From Streptomyces sp. BV286 (GTDB lineage Bacteria > Actinomycetota > Actinomycetes > Streptomycetales > Streptomycetaceae), in NCBI RefSeq assembly GCF_019090165.1, contig NZ_JAHRIB010000141.1, positions 62,001 to 126,000 of the forward strand: a stretch of 64,000 bases of DNA. The letters run 5' to 3'. Below are positions 33,676 through 42,154 of the stretch, one piece after another. Below the pieces are notes generated by a model. It was not told where the DNA came from. It saw only the letters and a list, made by a program, of their open reading frames with translations, and searched no databases. Numbering within the stretch: position 1 is the stretch's first letter; each line of letters starts with the position of its first letter. Position numbers and translations under genes: made by a program.

Positions 33676-35478
33676 ATGGCCACTAGCGCGGACCCCGCAA
33701 GACGTACTGATTCCTCCTCCCTGTCCGGCCCGTCGAGGCGCCGGGTGCTCGGCGCGGCGACCGGAACGGGGCTGGCGCTCGCGGCCGGCCTCCCCGGCAC
33801 GGCCCAGGCGGCCGACCTGCCCCTGCTCGGCACGTACGACGTCGTGGTGATCGGCTCGGGTGCGGCGGGGATGACCGCAGCCCTGACGGCCGCGAAACAG
33901 GGGCTGAGCTGCGTCGTCGTGGAGAAGGCGGCCACTTTCGGCGGTTCGGCGGCGCGCTCGGGTGCCGGTATCTGGATCCCGAACAATCCGGTGATCCTGG
34001 CCGCCGGCGTCCCCGACACCCCGGCGAAGGCGGCGACCTACCTGGCCGCGGTGGTCGGTCCCGACGTGTCCGCCGACCGACGCCAGGCCTTTCTCGGGCA
34101 CGGGCCCGCCATGATCTCCTTCGTCATGGCCAACAGCCCGCTGCGGTTCCGCTGGATGGAGGGCTACAGCGACTACTACCCCGAACTGCCCGGCGGTCTG
34201 CCCGGCGGCCGGTCCATAGAACCCGCCCAGCTCGACGGCAACATCCTCGGCGCCGAGCTGGCCCGGCTGAACCCTCCGTACCTGGCGGTCCCGAGCGGCA
34301 TGGTCGTCTTCAGTACCGACTACAAGTGGCTCGCCCTCTCCGCGGTCAGCGCGAAGGGCCTCGCCGTCGCCACGGAGTGTCTGTCCCGCGGCACCAAAGC
34401 GGCACTCCTCGGCCAGAAACCCCTCACCATGGGCCAGTCGCTGGCGGCCGGCCTGCGCGCGGGACTGCTCACGGCCAGGGTGCCGGTCTGGCTGAACAGC
34501 CCGCTCACCGAGCTGTACCTGGAAAGCGGCAGAGCGGCGGGAGCCGTCGTGACCAGGGACGGCGCGCCGGGCCTGGTGAGGGCGAGGCGCGGGGTGATCG
34601 TCGGCTCGGGCGGCTTCGAGCACAACGCGGCCATGCGCGAGCAGTACCAGCGACAGCCCATCGGCACGCAGTGGACGGTCGGAGCCAAGGAGAACACCGG
34701 GGACGGGATCCGCGCGGGCCGGCAGGCGGGTGCCGCACTCGACCTGATGGACGACGCATGGTGGGGCCCGGCCATCCCGCTGCCCGGTGAGCCCTACTTC
34801 TGTCTCGCCGAACGCACCCTGCCCGGTGGGCTCCTCGTCAACGCCGCGGGAGCCCGCTTCGTCAACGAGGCGGCCCCCTACAGCGACGTCGTCCACACCA
34901 TGTACGAGCAGCACGCGAACGCCCCGCACATCCCGGCCTGGCTGATCGTCGACCAGAACTACCGCAACCGCTACCTCTTCAAGGACGTCGCTCCGACGTT
35001 CACGTTCCCCGACGCCTGGTACTCGTCAGGCGCCGCCCACAAGGAGTGGACGCTCGACGCCCTGGCTCAGCGGATCGGAGTGCCGGCGGCAGCCCTCCGC
35101 GCCACCGTCAACCGCTTCAACGGCCTTGCCCGCGGCGGCACCGACACCGACTTCCACCGCGGGGACAGTGTCTACGACCACTACTACACCGACCCGGCGA
35201 TCCTCCCGAACTCCTGCCTGGCGCCGCTGTGGCTGGCCCCGTTCTACGCCTTCAAGATCGTCCCCGGTGACCTCGGTACCAAGGGCGGTCTGCGCACCGA
35301 CGCCCGGGCGCGCGTACTGCGCCCGGACGGATCCGTGATCCCCGGCCTGTACGCGGCCGGGAACGCGAGCGCGGCCGTCATGGGGCACAGCTACGCGGGC
35401 GCGGGCTCGACGATCGGACCGGCGATGACCTTCGGCTACATCGCGGCGCGTGACATCGCGGCGGGCGCCGGGGCCTGA
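33676..35478 (+). CDS. Tat-exported 3-ketosteroid delta1-dehydrogenase-like flavoprotein
   Basis: 600 residues. A twin-arginine signal (GPSRRRVLGAATGTGLALAAG) ends near AQAAD. Then comes FAD-binding TYDVVVIGSGAAGMTAALTAAKQGLSCVVVEKAATFGGSAARSGAGIWIPNN, FRWMEGYSDYYPELPGG, and the C-terminal GLYAAGNASAAVMGHSYAGAGSTIGPAMTFGY, whose Tyr and fourth-following Gly match the Tyr487/Gly491 pair of Rhodococcus KstD. The enzyme class removes C1 and C2 hydrogens from 3-ketosteroids. Known KstDs are usually cytoplasmic, so an exported version is unusual; exported fumarate-reductase-like relatives are the alternative. The ATG at MATSADP has GGAG upstream. No sterol genes are adjacent. Confidence 0.85.
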   Translation: MATSADPARRTDSSSLSGPSRRRVLGAATGTGLALAAGLPGTAQAADLPLLGTYDVVVIGSGAAGMTAALTAAKQGLSCVVVEKAATFGGSAARSGAGIWIPNNPVILAAGVPDTPAKAATYLAAVVGPDVSADRRQAFLGHGPAMISFVMANSPLRFRWMEGYSDYYPELPGGLPGGRSIEPAQLDGNILGAELARLNPPYLAVPSGMVVFSTDYKWLALSAVSAKGLAVATECLSRGTKAALLGQKPLTMGQSLAAGLRAGLLTARVPVWLNSPLTELYLESGRAAGAVVTRDGAPGLVRARRGVIVGSGGFEHNAAMREQYQRQPIGTQWTVGAKENTGDGIRAGRQAGAALDLMDDAWWGPAIPLPGEPYFCLAERTLPGGLLVNAAGARFVNEAAPYSDVVHTMYEQHANAPHIPAWLIVDQNYRNRYLFKDVAPTFTFPDAWYSSGAAHKEWTLDALAQRIGVPAAALRATVNRFNGLARGGTDTDFHRGDSVYDHYYTDPAILPNSCLAPLWLAPFYAFKIVPGDLGTKGGLRTDARARVLRPDGSVIPGLYAAGNASAAVMGHSYAGAGSTIGPAMTFGYIAARDIAAGAGA

Positions 35479-35521
35479 CGTCCCGGACGAGGAGGCCCGC
35501 TCAACGATCCTGTCCGGACGG

Positions 35522-36013
35522 TCAGCTGTGGAAGCGGATGTAGCCGTTGCCGTCGGAGTCGGAACCGCTCTTGGTGTATTTGTGCACGTCGGAGCGGCTT
35601 CCGGAGGGCTTGTAGAAGTAGATCGTGTCGCCGGGGTTGTTCCACATGAAGTTGCAGTTGTCGCGGTAGACGACGTTCCGGCCTTCGGAGTCGGTCCCGT
35701 TGCCGCCGCGCAGCTTCACGTAGTCGCCGGGCTGGAGGTAGTGGTTCGCGGTGAAGAGGAAGCGATTGCCGGTGGCGTCCTCGACCAGATAGTTCTTCAG
35801 GTTGATGGTCGCCGAGGACGAGTAGTTCTTGATCGTCAGGTACTCCTCGTCCGTGTTGCCGGTGGCGCAGTTGTTGGAGTCGCTGCCGGGTGCGTCGTAC
35901 TGCACACCGCGGATCTTCAGAGCCGACTGGTACTCGGCCGCCTGGGCCGGGGTGACGACGACGGCCAGCGCGCCTACGGTGACGGCCGCGGCTATGACCG
36001 GGTGTTTACGCAT
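35522..36013 (-). CDS. Secreted lamin-tail-domain (LTD) protein
   Basis: 163 residues. Signal peptide MRKHPVIAAAVTVGALAVVVTPAQAAEY is followed by one LTD Ig-like domain: LKIRGVQYDAPGSDSNN, EEYLTIKNYSSSATINLKNYLVEDATGNRFLF, LQPGDYVKLRGGNGTD and NPGDTIYFYKPSGS. Two Cys may form a disulfide. Such small exported LTD proteins are common in Streptomyces and of unknown role. The ATG has GGAGGGGGAA upstream. It is divergent from the GNAT gene. Confidence 0.88.
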   Translation of the reverse strand: MRKHPVIAAAVTVGALAVVVTPAQAAEYQSALKIRGVQYDAPGSDSNNCATGNTDEEYLTIKNYSSSATINLKNYLVEDATGNRFLFTANHYLQPGDYVKLRGGNGTDSEGRNVVYRDNCNFMWNNPGDTIYFYKPSGSRSDVHKYTKSGSDSDGNGYIRFHS

Positions 36014-36167
36014 GAGAAATTCCCCCTCCGGATACCTGCAAGGCACCGGAGCCTAGCCATGTCGTGAAACATCCGTGTTGGGTGCGAGGAAATTACCTAT
36101 TCCGCTATCGAAACGTGATAAGTGAGGGCACGGTCGAACGGCCCGTGCAGGCTCCCGAGGTGGTCGA

Positions 36168-36198
36168 CCGGGGAAGCGGAAAAAGGTACCTTCCCCGG
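36168..36198. repeat. 9-bp inverted repeat upstream of the GNAT gene
   Basis: CCGGGGAAG and CTTCCCCGG around 13 nt of AT-rich sequence, ending 5 bp before the CebR box. It may be a leader hairpin or part of a complex operator. Confidence 0.45.
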
Positions 36199-36202
36199 CT
36201 TG

Positions 36203-36216
36203 TGGGAGCGCTCCCA
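36203..36216. promoter_or_regulatory. CebR box (perfect palindrome)
   Basis: TGGGAGCGCTCCCA, identical to the established operator of CebR, the cellobiose/cellotriose-responsive repressor of Streptomyces cellulase genes. It lies 20 nt upstream of the GNAT start used here and overlaps an earlier in-frame ATG. An identical copy precedes the mannanase at 42179. Confidence 0.9.
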
Positions 36217-36236
36217 TGCACGCAAGGATGCTTGCC

Positions 36237-36866
36237 ATGCTGTCGCAGCCCGGAATTCGCCCCTACCAACTCGCCGACCGTGCCGGAGTCGCCGCCGTCT
36301 GCGTGCGGACCGCCCTCGACGGAGGCGACTCGCGCGACCGCTACCCCGACGAGGAGTTGATGCCGTCCATATTCGCCGCGCCCTACTGCCACCTGGAGCC
36401 GGAACTGGCCTTCGTCCTGGACGACGGATCGGGCAGGCCGGTCGGTTACGTCGTCGGCACCGCGGACACGGAACAGTTCGTCAAGAACTTCCGCGCGACC
36501 TGGATCCCCCGCGTCGCCCGCCGCTATCCCGAACCGACGACGGCACCCCGTACACCCAGCGAGGAGATGATCCATTTGCTGCACACTCCCGAGCGGATGG
36601 TCCTGCCCGCACTCGTCGCGTACCCGGCGCACCTCCACATCGATCTCCTGCCGGAATGGCAACGGCGGGGCTTCGGACGAGCCCTGATGCGCTCCTTCCT
36701 GGCCGCGCTGGAGAGCCGCGGCGTTCCAGCCGTCCACCTCGGCATGGTCACTGCCAACACCGCCGCACGGGCGTTCTACGACCGCCTCGGCTTCCACGAG
36801 ATCCCTGTGCCCGACCCGGGCCCCCTCACCTACCTCGGCAGGTCGACGGCCGCGAACACTCCGTAG
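36237..36866 (+). CDS. GNAT acetyltransferase, probable CebR target
   Basis: 209 residues. IRPYQLADRAGVAAVCVRTALDGGD opens a GNAT fold; LALDDG-type strand ELAFVLDDGSGRPVGYVVGTADT and the acetyl-CoA motif LLPEWQRRGFGRALMRSF (R/Q-x-x-G-x-G/A), then MVTANTAARAFYDRLGFHEI, are clear. It resembles the acetyltransferase modules found with beta-N-acetylglucosaminidases in Streptomyces. The ATG at MLSQPGIRPY has AAGGA 8 nt upstream; the ATG at 36216 is part of the operator. Control by CebR would make it a cello-oligosaccharide-induced enzyme. The acetyl acceptor (amino sugar, drug or protein) is unknown. Confidence 0.87.
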   Translation: MLSQPGIRPYQLADRAGVAAVCVRTALDGGDSRDRYPDEELMPSIFAAPYCHLEPELAFVLDDGSGRPVGYVVGTADTEQFVKNFRATWIPRVARRYPEPTTAPRTPSEEMIHLLHTPERMVLPALVAYPAHLHIDLLPEWQRRGFGRALMRSFLAALESRGVPAVHLGMVTANTAARAFYDRLGFHEIPVPDPGPLTYLGRSTAANTP

Positions 36867-36950
36867 CCGCCACACCCGGCCGAGCAGGCCGTTCCCCGGA
36901 CCGTCCGCCCGGGGGAACTCCTGTCCGACCTGTCCTCTATGCTCCCGCGC

Positions 36951-38711
36951 ATGAGCGAGGCGGACTCCGGCAGACGGGTCATCGACGGGCGGTTCCGGCT
37001 GGAGTCGCGGCTCGGCGGCGGCGGGATGGGCACGGTCTGGCGGGCCACGGACCTCGCCCTGCACCGACAGGTGGCCGTCAAGGAGGTGCGGCCCCCGGAC
37101 ATCGACCTCGCCGAGTACGACCCGGACGGCGCGCGGATGCTGCGGGAGCGGGTGCTGCGCGAGGCGCGGGCACTGGCGAGGATCGACCATCCGAACGTCG
37201 TGACGATCCACCACATCGTCGACGGCGGCGAGGGCACCTATCCGTGGATCGTGATGGAACTGGTCACCGGCGGCTCGCTCGCCGACCGGCTGGGCCGGGG
37301 CCCGATGGACCCCGCGGACACGGCACGGCTCGGGCGCGAGGTACTGGCGGCGCTACGGGCCGCCCACGACGCCGGCATCCAGCACCGGGACGTCAAGCCC
37401 GCCAACGTCCTGCTGCGCCCCGACGGCCGCCCCGTGCTCACGGACTTCGGCATCGCGGCGATCCGCGAGTCCACGGCTCTCACCGCCACCGGGTCGATCA
37501 TCGGCACCGCCGACTACATGGCCCCCGAGCGGGTCGCGGGCAACGACGGCGGATCGGCTTCGGACCTGTGGTCACTGGCGATGATGCTGTACGCCGCGGT
37601 CGAGGGCCGTCACCCGCTGAGCCGGGGCACGACGCTGGCGACCCTCGCGGCCGTGCTCTACGAGGACGTGCCGCCGCCGGAGAAGGCCGGACCCCTGGCG
37701 GATGTGCTGATGGGCGTACTGGTGAGGGACCCGGCGGCACGCCCGGACGCCGGGACGCTCGACCGGATGCTGGCGGACGTCGCGGACAGCCGCACGGAGC
37801 CCACGTCCTACCGGCTCACCCCTCCACCGGCCGGCACCGCCCAGGCCACCCCGCTCCACCACCTCGGCGGGTCCGCCGTGCACCAGGACCGGCCGACACC
37901 GCAGGACGCCGTACCCCGGCCGTACGTTCCGTCGGGCCCGGCCGTGCCGGACCGGACGGGACCCGGTGCGCCGACACCCGTCCGCCCGGCGGGGCGAGGC
38001 CGCCGTGCCACGGTCGCCCTGTCCGCCGCGGGCACGGTCCTGGTGGGCGTACTGGCGTGGACACTGCTGCCCGGCTGGGGGAACGGCGGCTCGTCCTCCG
38101 CGGGTGACGACTCCTCGAACGGAGCGAACGGAGCGAAGGGGAAGCCGTCGGCCAGTTCTTCCTCGATCGACCCGAGCGGCACGTCCCGGCAGACGAAACA
38201 ACCGGAGCAGCCGAAGCAGTCGGAGGGGAAGGAACAGCCGGAACAGTCGAAGACCACCGGCCTGCTGACCCCGGACGGGATTCGCTCCGCGATCCGGGCC
38301 ATCGAGAAGGACACCGGCCGCGACCGGTTCGGGGCCTTCTCGGTCTACCCCGATCACATCTCCGCCGAGGTGATGGTCAAGGGCAGCCGGACCAGTTACG
38401 ACCTCTACAGCTACCGCGTCGACAGCGGAGTGGAGAAGGGCATCATCAAGAACCAACTGTCCGGCGGGGCCCAGCCGATGAGTCTGGACGACTTCGACTG
38501 GGACAAGGTTCCCGCGCTGTTCGCCGAGGCCGACAGGAAGCTGAACGTCGACAACGCCACGAGCCGCTATCTGCTGGTCAAACCGCCCAACACGGTGTTC
38601 GGCACAGCGGCTTACATGTCCGCCTACCTCAGCGACGAGTACAACAAGGGTGGGTACGTGCAGGCCGACCCGCACGGCAAGGTGACCAAGGTGATGCCTT
38701 TCGACGGATAG
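36951..38711 (+). CDS. Membrane Ser/Thr protein kinase (PknB type)
   Basis: 586 residues. The kinase domain spans about residues 15-270: glycine loop LGGGGMGTVWRA, VAVKEV (Lys44), IQHRDVKPANVLL (catalytic Asp147), LTDFGIAA (Asp165) and YMAPERVAG. A Pro-rich juxtamembrane stretch follows, one membrane helix (RATVALSAAGTVLVGVLAWTLL), a Ser/Gln/Lys-rich linker and an external domain of about 150 residues (GIRSAIRAIEKDTGRDRFGAFSVYPDHISAEVMV) lacking PASTA repeats. The ligand of this external domain is unknown. The ATG at MSEADSG begins the conserved part. It is a single gene, convergent with cbiO across a heptamer repeat array. Confidence 0.92.
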   Translation: MSEADSGRRVIDGRFRLESRLGGGGMGTVWRATDLALHRQVAVKEVRPPDIDLAEYDPDGARMLRERVLREARALARIDHPNVVTIHHIVDGGEGTYPWIVMELVTGGSLADRLGRGPMDPADTARLGREVLAALRAAHDAGIQHRDVKPANVLLRPDGRPVLTDFGIAAIRESTALTATGSIIGTADYMAPERVAGNDGGSASDLWSLAMMLYAAVEGRHPLSRGTTLATLAAVLYEDVPPPEKAGPLADVLMGVLVRDPAARPDAGTLDRMLADVADSRTEPTSYRLTPPPAGTAQATPLHHLGGSAVHQDRPTPQDAVPRPYVPSGPAVPDRTGPGAPTPVRPAGRGRRATVALSAAGTVLVGVLAWTLLPGWGNGGSSSAGDDSSNGANGAKGKPSASSSSIDPSGTSRQTKQPEQPKQSEGKEQPEQSKTTGLLTPDGIRSAIRAIEKDTGRDRFGAFSVYPDHISAEVMVKGSRTSYDLYSYRVDSGVEKGIIKNQLSGGAQPMSLDDFDWDKVPALFAEADRKLNVDNATSRYLLVKPPNTVFGTAAYMSAYLSDEYNKGGYVQADPHGKVTKVMPFDG

Positions 38712-38740
38712 CGAACGGCGTGCGGGCCGACGGCACATGA

Positions 38741-38810
38741 GCCGTCAGCCGTCAGCCGTCAGCCGTCAGCCGTCAGCCGTCAGCCGTCAGCCGTCAGCTG
38801 TCAGCCGTCA
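38741..38810. repeat. Ten tandem copies of a 7-bp unit (GCCGTCA)
   Basis: Ten contiguous heptamers, nine identical and one GCTGTCA variant (the eighth or ninth), fill the gap between the kinase stop and the convergent cbiO. The last units overlap the cbiO stop codon and final codons. Likely a slippage-prone minisatellite. Confidence 0.92.
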
Positions 38811-39664
38811 GCCGGTACCGGGGGAGCGGAGTGTCGGGAGGTCATGGCGGCCAGTTCCTCCGCCGTCAGCGGGCCGGGTGACAGGTCGGTCAACAGGCCT
38901 TGCGTTTGCAGGAGTTGAGCGACCGCGACGCCCCAGGGCAGACGCAGACCCGCTTGCTCCAGTAGATCCGTGCGGGCCAGCGTCCCGGCAGCCGGGCCGG
39001 TGAACACTCCGTCCGGGGTGAGGAGGGCGGCGTCGTCGGCCCAGCGCAGGGCGAGGTCCACGTCGTGCGTCGCCATCACCACGGTGGTACCGCCCTCGCG
39101 CAGCCCGTCCAGGGCCGCGAGCAAGCGTTCCTGGCCGTCCGGGTCGAGCCCGGCGGTCGGTTCGTCGAGGATCAGGACGCGCGGCCGCATCGCCACGGCG
39201 CCCGCGATCGCGGTCCGTTTGCGCTGGCCGTAGGAGAGCAGATGGGTGGGCCGGTCGGCCAGGGCACTGATGTCCAGCGCGGCGAGCGCCTCGTCCACCC
39301 GGGCCCGTACCTCGAGGTCGGTCAGGCCGAGGTTCAGCGGCCCGAACGACACGTCCTGCCCGACGGACGCGGCGAACAGCTGGTCGTCGGGATCCTGGAC
39401 GACGAGCTGGACGGTCGTGCGCAGCCTGGTCAGGCCCTTGCGGTCGTACCGGACCGGCTGGTCCGCGACAGCCAACTGGCCCGTGTCCGGCCGCAGTCCG
39501 CCGCTCAGCAGCCGCATCAGGGTGGTCTTGCCGCTGCCGTTGCGGCCGAGAAGGGCGAGCGCGCGTCCCTCGCGCACCTCGAAGTCGAGGTTGCGGAGCA
39601 CGGGCGGGCCGTCCTCGTAGGCGTAGGACGCGCCCCGCAGGGCGACCAGCACGGGCTCGCTCAT
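38801..39664 (-). CDS. cbiO: Cobalt ECF transporter ATPase CbiO
   Basis: 287 residues. Walker A is LLGRNGSGKTTLMRLLSGG, Q-loop VVQDPDDQLFAASVGQDVSFGPLNLGL (the PDDQLF pattern is typical of ECF ATPases), signature LLSYGQRKRTAIAGAVAMRP, Walker B RVLILDEPTAGLDPDG and H-loop MATHDVDLAL. It powers cobalt import with CbiQ, CbiM and CbiN. The ATG overlaps the cbiQ stop by 4 nt. The last codons run into the heptamer array, so its length may vary between strains. The frame stays open upstream, but that part is antisense to cbiQ's own codons. Confidence 0.95.
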   Translation of the reverse strand: MSEPVLVALRGASYAYEDGPPVLRNLDFEVREGRALALLGRNGSGKTTLMRLLSGGLRPDTGQLAVADQPVRYDRKGLTRLRTTVQLVVQDPDDQLFAASVGQDVSFGPLNLGLTDLEVRARVDEALAALDISALADRPTHLLSYGQRKRTAIAGAVAMRPRVLILDEPTAGLDPDGQERLLAALDGLREGGTTVVMATHDVDLALRWADDAALLTPDGVFTGPAAGTLARTDLLEQAGLRLPWGVAVAQLLQTQGLLTDLSPGPLTAEELAAMTSRHSAPPVPADG

Positions 39665-40410
39665 CGCAGCGGCCTTTCCAGTACGAAGGTGAGGGCGGCC
39701 ACGGCCGTGAGCAGCGCGACGCTGGCGAGCGTGAAGCGTGCGGAGACGCGGGCCTCCGGAACGAGGACGCGCAGGGTGCCGTCGTAACCGCGTCCGGCGA
39801 GCCCTGCCTGCAGCCGCGTCGCCCGGTCGAAGGCCCGGACGAACGCGGTGGCGCCGAGCCCCGCCAGCGAACGCCACTGGGCGGCCCGTGTGGTGTGCCC
39901 GAGCCGTGCGGCCTGCGCGTCCCGGATCCGCCGCACGGAGTCGAGCAGCAGGAAGCTCATCCGGTACGTCACCAGGGCGACGTCGACGACCGGCGCGGGC
40001 ACCCCGGCCTTCACCAGGCGCGGCAACAGGTCGGACATGGGGGTCGTGAACGCGAACAGCAGGACACCGAGGGAGGCCGCGGAGGTACGCAGCAACAGTT
40101 CTCCGGCGCGTACGGGCCCGCCGTCGGCCGGTGTCAGGAAGCCGTCGGGCCCGCCGACCTGCAGGAGCAGGGGGAGGGCCCCGGTCACACAGAACCCCAG
40201 CGGCACCCGGTAGGCGCGCCACAGCCGCCGGGCGGGGACCCCGGCCGGGCCCAGCAGCACACTGAGGGCCGTCAACAGGACCAGAGCGGCGCCCGGCCAG
40301 GGCGGGAGGGAGATGGCGAGCACGGTCAGGCCCAGTCCGAGGACGGCCTTGTCCACCGGGTGGCGGCGGCGCCAGCGGCTGCTGTGCGCCGCCGCGTCAA
40401 TGGGCAGCAT
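39661..40410 (-). CDS. cbiQ: Cobalt ECF transporter membrane component CbiQ
   Basis: 249 residues. Five to six membrane helices; the coupling region reads LVTYRMSFLLLDSVRRIRDAQAARLGHTTRAAQ and RAFDRATRLQAGLAGRGYDG, the two conserved Ala-Arg-Gly motifs through which T-components contact the ATPase. The N-terminus (WRRRHPVDKAVLGLGLTVLAI) is the usual start. It lies 6 nt after cbiN and overlaps cbiO, consistent with a single cbiMNQO transcript. Confidence 0.93.
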   Translation of the reverse strand: MLPIDAAAHSSRWRRRHPVDKAVLGLGLTVLAISLPPWPGAALVLLTALSVLLGPAGVPARRLWRAYRVPLGFCVTGALPLLLQVGGPDGFLTPADGGPVRAGELLLRTSAASLGVLLFAFTTPMSDLLPRLVKAGVPAPVVDVALVTYRMSFLLLDSVRRIRDAQAARLGHTTRAAQWRSLAGLGATAFVRAFDRATRLQAGLAGRGYDGTLRVLVPEARVSARFTLASVALLTAVAALTFVLERPLR

Positions 40411-40416
40411 GAACGC

Positions 40417-40872
40417 TCAGATCCGTCCGACCGAGGACTCACCGGTGCCGGCGGGTGTGCTCCCGTGGGTCTTCGCGGTGGTGCCGCCCGGTGAAGTGGT
40501 GACCTCCGCGGAGGTGGTGACGTCCGGGGCGGTGACAGGGGTGGAGTCCTGGCCGTCCTGCTGTGCCCGGGCGCGCAGTTCGCCCTGGCGGCGTCCGCGG
40601 CGGACACCGAAGTAGTAGGCGAGGACACCGGCACCGAGGGCGGCCTGGAGGGCGAACAGTGCCGATTCGATCTCACCCGACGGCGGCTCGTACAGAGGGG
40701 AGAACCAGGGCTCGTAGTCGGGTTCGATCTCCGTGATCGCGGTTTCCGCCTCTGCGTCGGCGCCCGCGAACGGCTCCTTCTTGTGATCGCCGAGGCCGAG
40801 AGCCAGTGGCAGGACGGCGAGTGCGACCACGACGAGGAGCAGCAGCGCGTTGATCTTCGTGTTCCTGCTCAT
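40417..40872 (-). CDS. cbiN: Cobalt transporter accessory protein CbiN
   Basis: 151 residues. Two membrane helices (INALLLLVVVALAVLPLALG and ESALFALQAALGAGVLAYYFG) bracket the conserved external loop FAGADAEAETAITEIEPDYEPWFSPLYEPPSGEIE, the CbiN signature that helps CbiM load Co2+. The C-terminus is extended by about 45 Thr/Ser-rich residues compared with CbiN from enteric bacteria. Its ATG overlaps the cbiM stop as ATGA. Confidence 0.93.
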   Translation of the reverse strand: MSRNTKINALLLLVVVALAVLPLALGLGDHKKEPFAGADAEAETAITEIEPDYEPWFSPLYEPPSGEIESALFALQAALGAGVLAYYFGVRRGRRQGELRARAQQDGQDSTPVTAPDVTTSAEVTTSPGGTTAKTHGSTPAGTGESSVGRI

Positions 40873-41570
40873 CGGGCCACCGCCTCGGTCTCGGTCCTGG
40901 ACTGCTTCTTGGTGAGGAGCACGCCGAGCCGGGTCAGTTCGCCCTTGCTGGACTGCACCAGGAGCCGCATCACGAGCACGGTGAGAAGGCCCTCGCTGAC
41001 CGCGAGCGGAATCTGGGTGACGGCGAAGATCGAGCCGAACTTGCCGAGTGCGCCCAGGAATCCGCTGCTCGGGTCGGGGAACGCGAGCGCCAGTTGCACG
41101 CTGGTCACGCAGTAGGTGGACAGGTCGGCGACGAACGCGCCGAAGAACACCGCGACCATCAGCGGCACGTCGAAACGCCGCAGGAGCCGGTAGATGCCGT
41201 AACCGGCCCATGGCCCGACGATCGCCATGGAGAAGACGTTCGCGCCGAGTGTCGTCAGGCCGCCGTGGGCGAGCAGCAGGGCCTGGAAGAGCAGGGTGAT
41301 GGTGCCGAGCACGGCCATGATCGGCGGCCGGAAGAGGATGGCACCCAGCCCGGTACCGGTGGGATGCGAGCAGCTCCCGGTCACCGAGGGCAGTTTGAGT
41401 GCGGAGAGGACGAACGTGAAGGCTCCGGAGGCACCGAGGAGCAGGGTGCTCTCGGGATTGTCCTTGACCTCACGGGTGAGTGACCGGGCTCCGTGGACGA
41501 CGAAGGGCGCGGACGCGACGCCCCAGGCGATCGCGTGCGCCGGTGGGAGGAAACCCTCGGCAATGTGCAT
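40869..41570 (-). CDS. cbiM: Cobalt transporter substrate-binding membrane protein CbiM
   Basis: 233 residues. MHIAEGFLPPAHAIAWG is the diagnostic N-terminus: Met1-His2 and further His residues coordinate Co2+ at the membrane surface. VTGSCSHPTGTGLGAILF carries the second metal-binding His loop. Six or so membrane helices follow. As first gene behind a cobalamin riboswitch, it should be shut off when B12 is plentiful. The four genes form a complete cobalt importer. Confidence 0.95.
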   Translation of the reverse strand: MHIAEGFLPPAHAIAWGVASAPFVVHGARSLTREVKDNPESTLLLGASGAFTFVLSALKLPSVTGSCSHPTGTGLGAILFRPPIMAVLGTITLLFQALLLAHGGLTTLGANVFSMAIVGPWAGYGIYRLLRRFDVPLMVAVFFGAFVADLSTYCVTSVQLALAFPDPSSGFLGALGKFGSIFAVTQIPLAVSEGLLTVLVMRLLVQSSKGELTRLGVLLTKKQSRTETEAVAR

Positions 41571-41611
41571 GGCTCAGCAGACCCTCTCCAGCACCTCGTG
41601 GATGGTTGACG

Positions 41612-41770
41612 TGCCTTGGCCGGTCTCCTGGCTGACGGGTACCACCGCCCGTGCTCCGCCTTCCCGGGTCCGAGGACCCAGTGGCTGCCCGCGAGGGCTG
41701 GAGCCGGACTTCCCGATCACAGTGGCGAGGGCCGCACCGGCATCACACCGGATTTCCCGTTCACCAAGGC
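41612..41770 (-). promoter_or_regulatory. Cobalamin (AdoCbl) riboswitch of cbiMNQO
   Basis: On the minus strand the order is GGGAAATCCGGTG, then TGCCGGTGCGGCCCTCGCC followed by ACTGTGA, and finally the B12 box AGCCAGGAGACCGGCC (41618-41633). These are the conserved cobalamin aptamer elements. The element ends about 50 nt before the cbiM start, so ligand binding probably occludes translation or ends transcription. Boundaries are approximate. Confidence 0.93.
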
Positions 41771-41912
41771 GTGGTGACAGTAGTGCGCGTACAGGGGTGG
41801 TGACAAGCGGCCCTCAGGGGCGCGAGGGTGGTGACGGGGCGCACGCCGATCCCCCCCGGGTGGGAACGGAACGGCGGCCCGGCCGCCCCGCTCATCAGCC
41901 GACGCCTCCGGC

Positions 41913-42154
41913 ATGGCGCCTGCCGAAACGTGGGCGGAGGACCTGACGCGGTGGGGCGTACGACTGCACGGCCGCCGGCTGCGGGCCCGGCCGACGCGGT
42001 GACCGTACGCGTAAGGGGTGGCGAAGTGCTGCGCAGCGAGGGGCCGTTCGTGGTGACGAAGGAGTACGTCGCCGGTTGCGACGTTCTTGCGTGCGACAGC
42101 CTGGAGCAGCACGGCGGACGTCCGGTACGGGCCGGAGCCTGCGCGATGTCTTGA
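41913..42154 (+). pseudogene. Decayed YciI-type (YCII domain) gene
   Basis: Two pieces of one YCII domain lie in different frames. ETWAEDLTRWGVRLHGRRLR (41913-42002) ends in TGA; the following frame continues ADAVTVRVRGGEVLRSEGPF, then VVTKEYVAGCDVLACDSLEQ (about 41990-42115), matching the family core TVRVRDGxVLVTDGPFAETKE. The C-terminal part (EALEWAxRIP) is absent and replaced by unrelated residues. One frameshift and a lost tail make it non-functional. The rest of 41771-42150 shows no other gene. Confidence 0.7.

Noticed and set aside
38741..38810. Tandem repeats as a CRISPR array
   Set aside because: Units are contiguous 7-mers with no spacers and no cas genes nearby.
39665..40222. Upstream extension of cbiO
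   Set aside because: It runs antiparallel in frame through cbiQ's own coding sequence; the ATG at 39664 gives normal CbiO length and an ATGA overlap.
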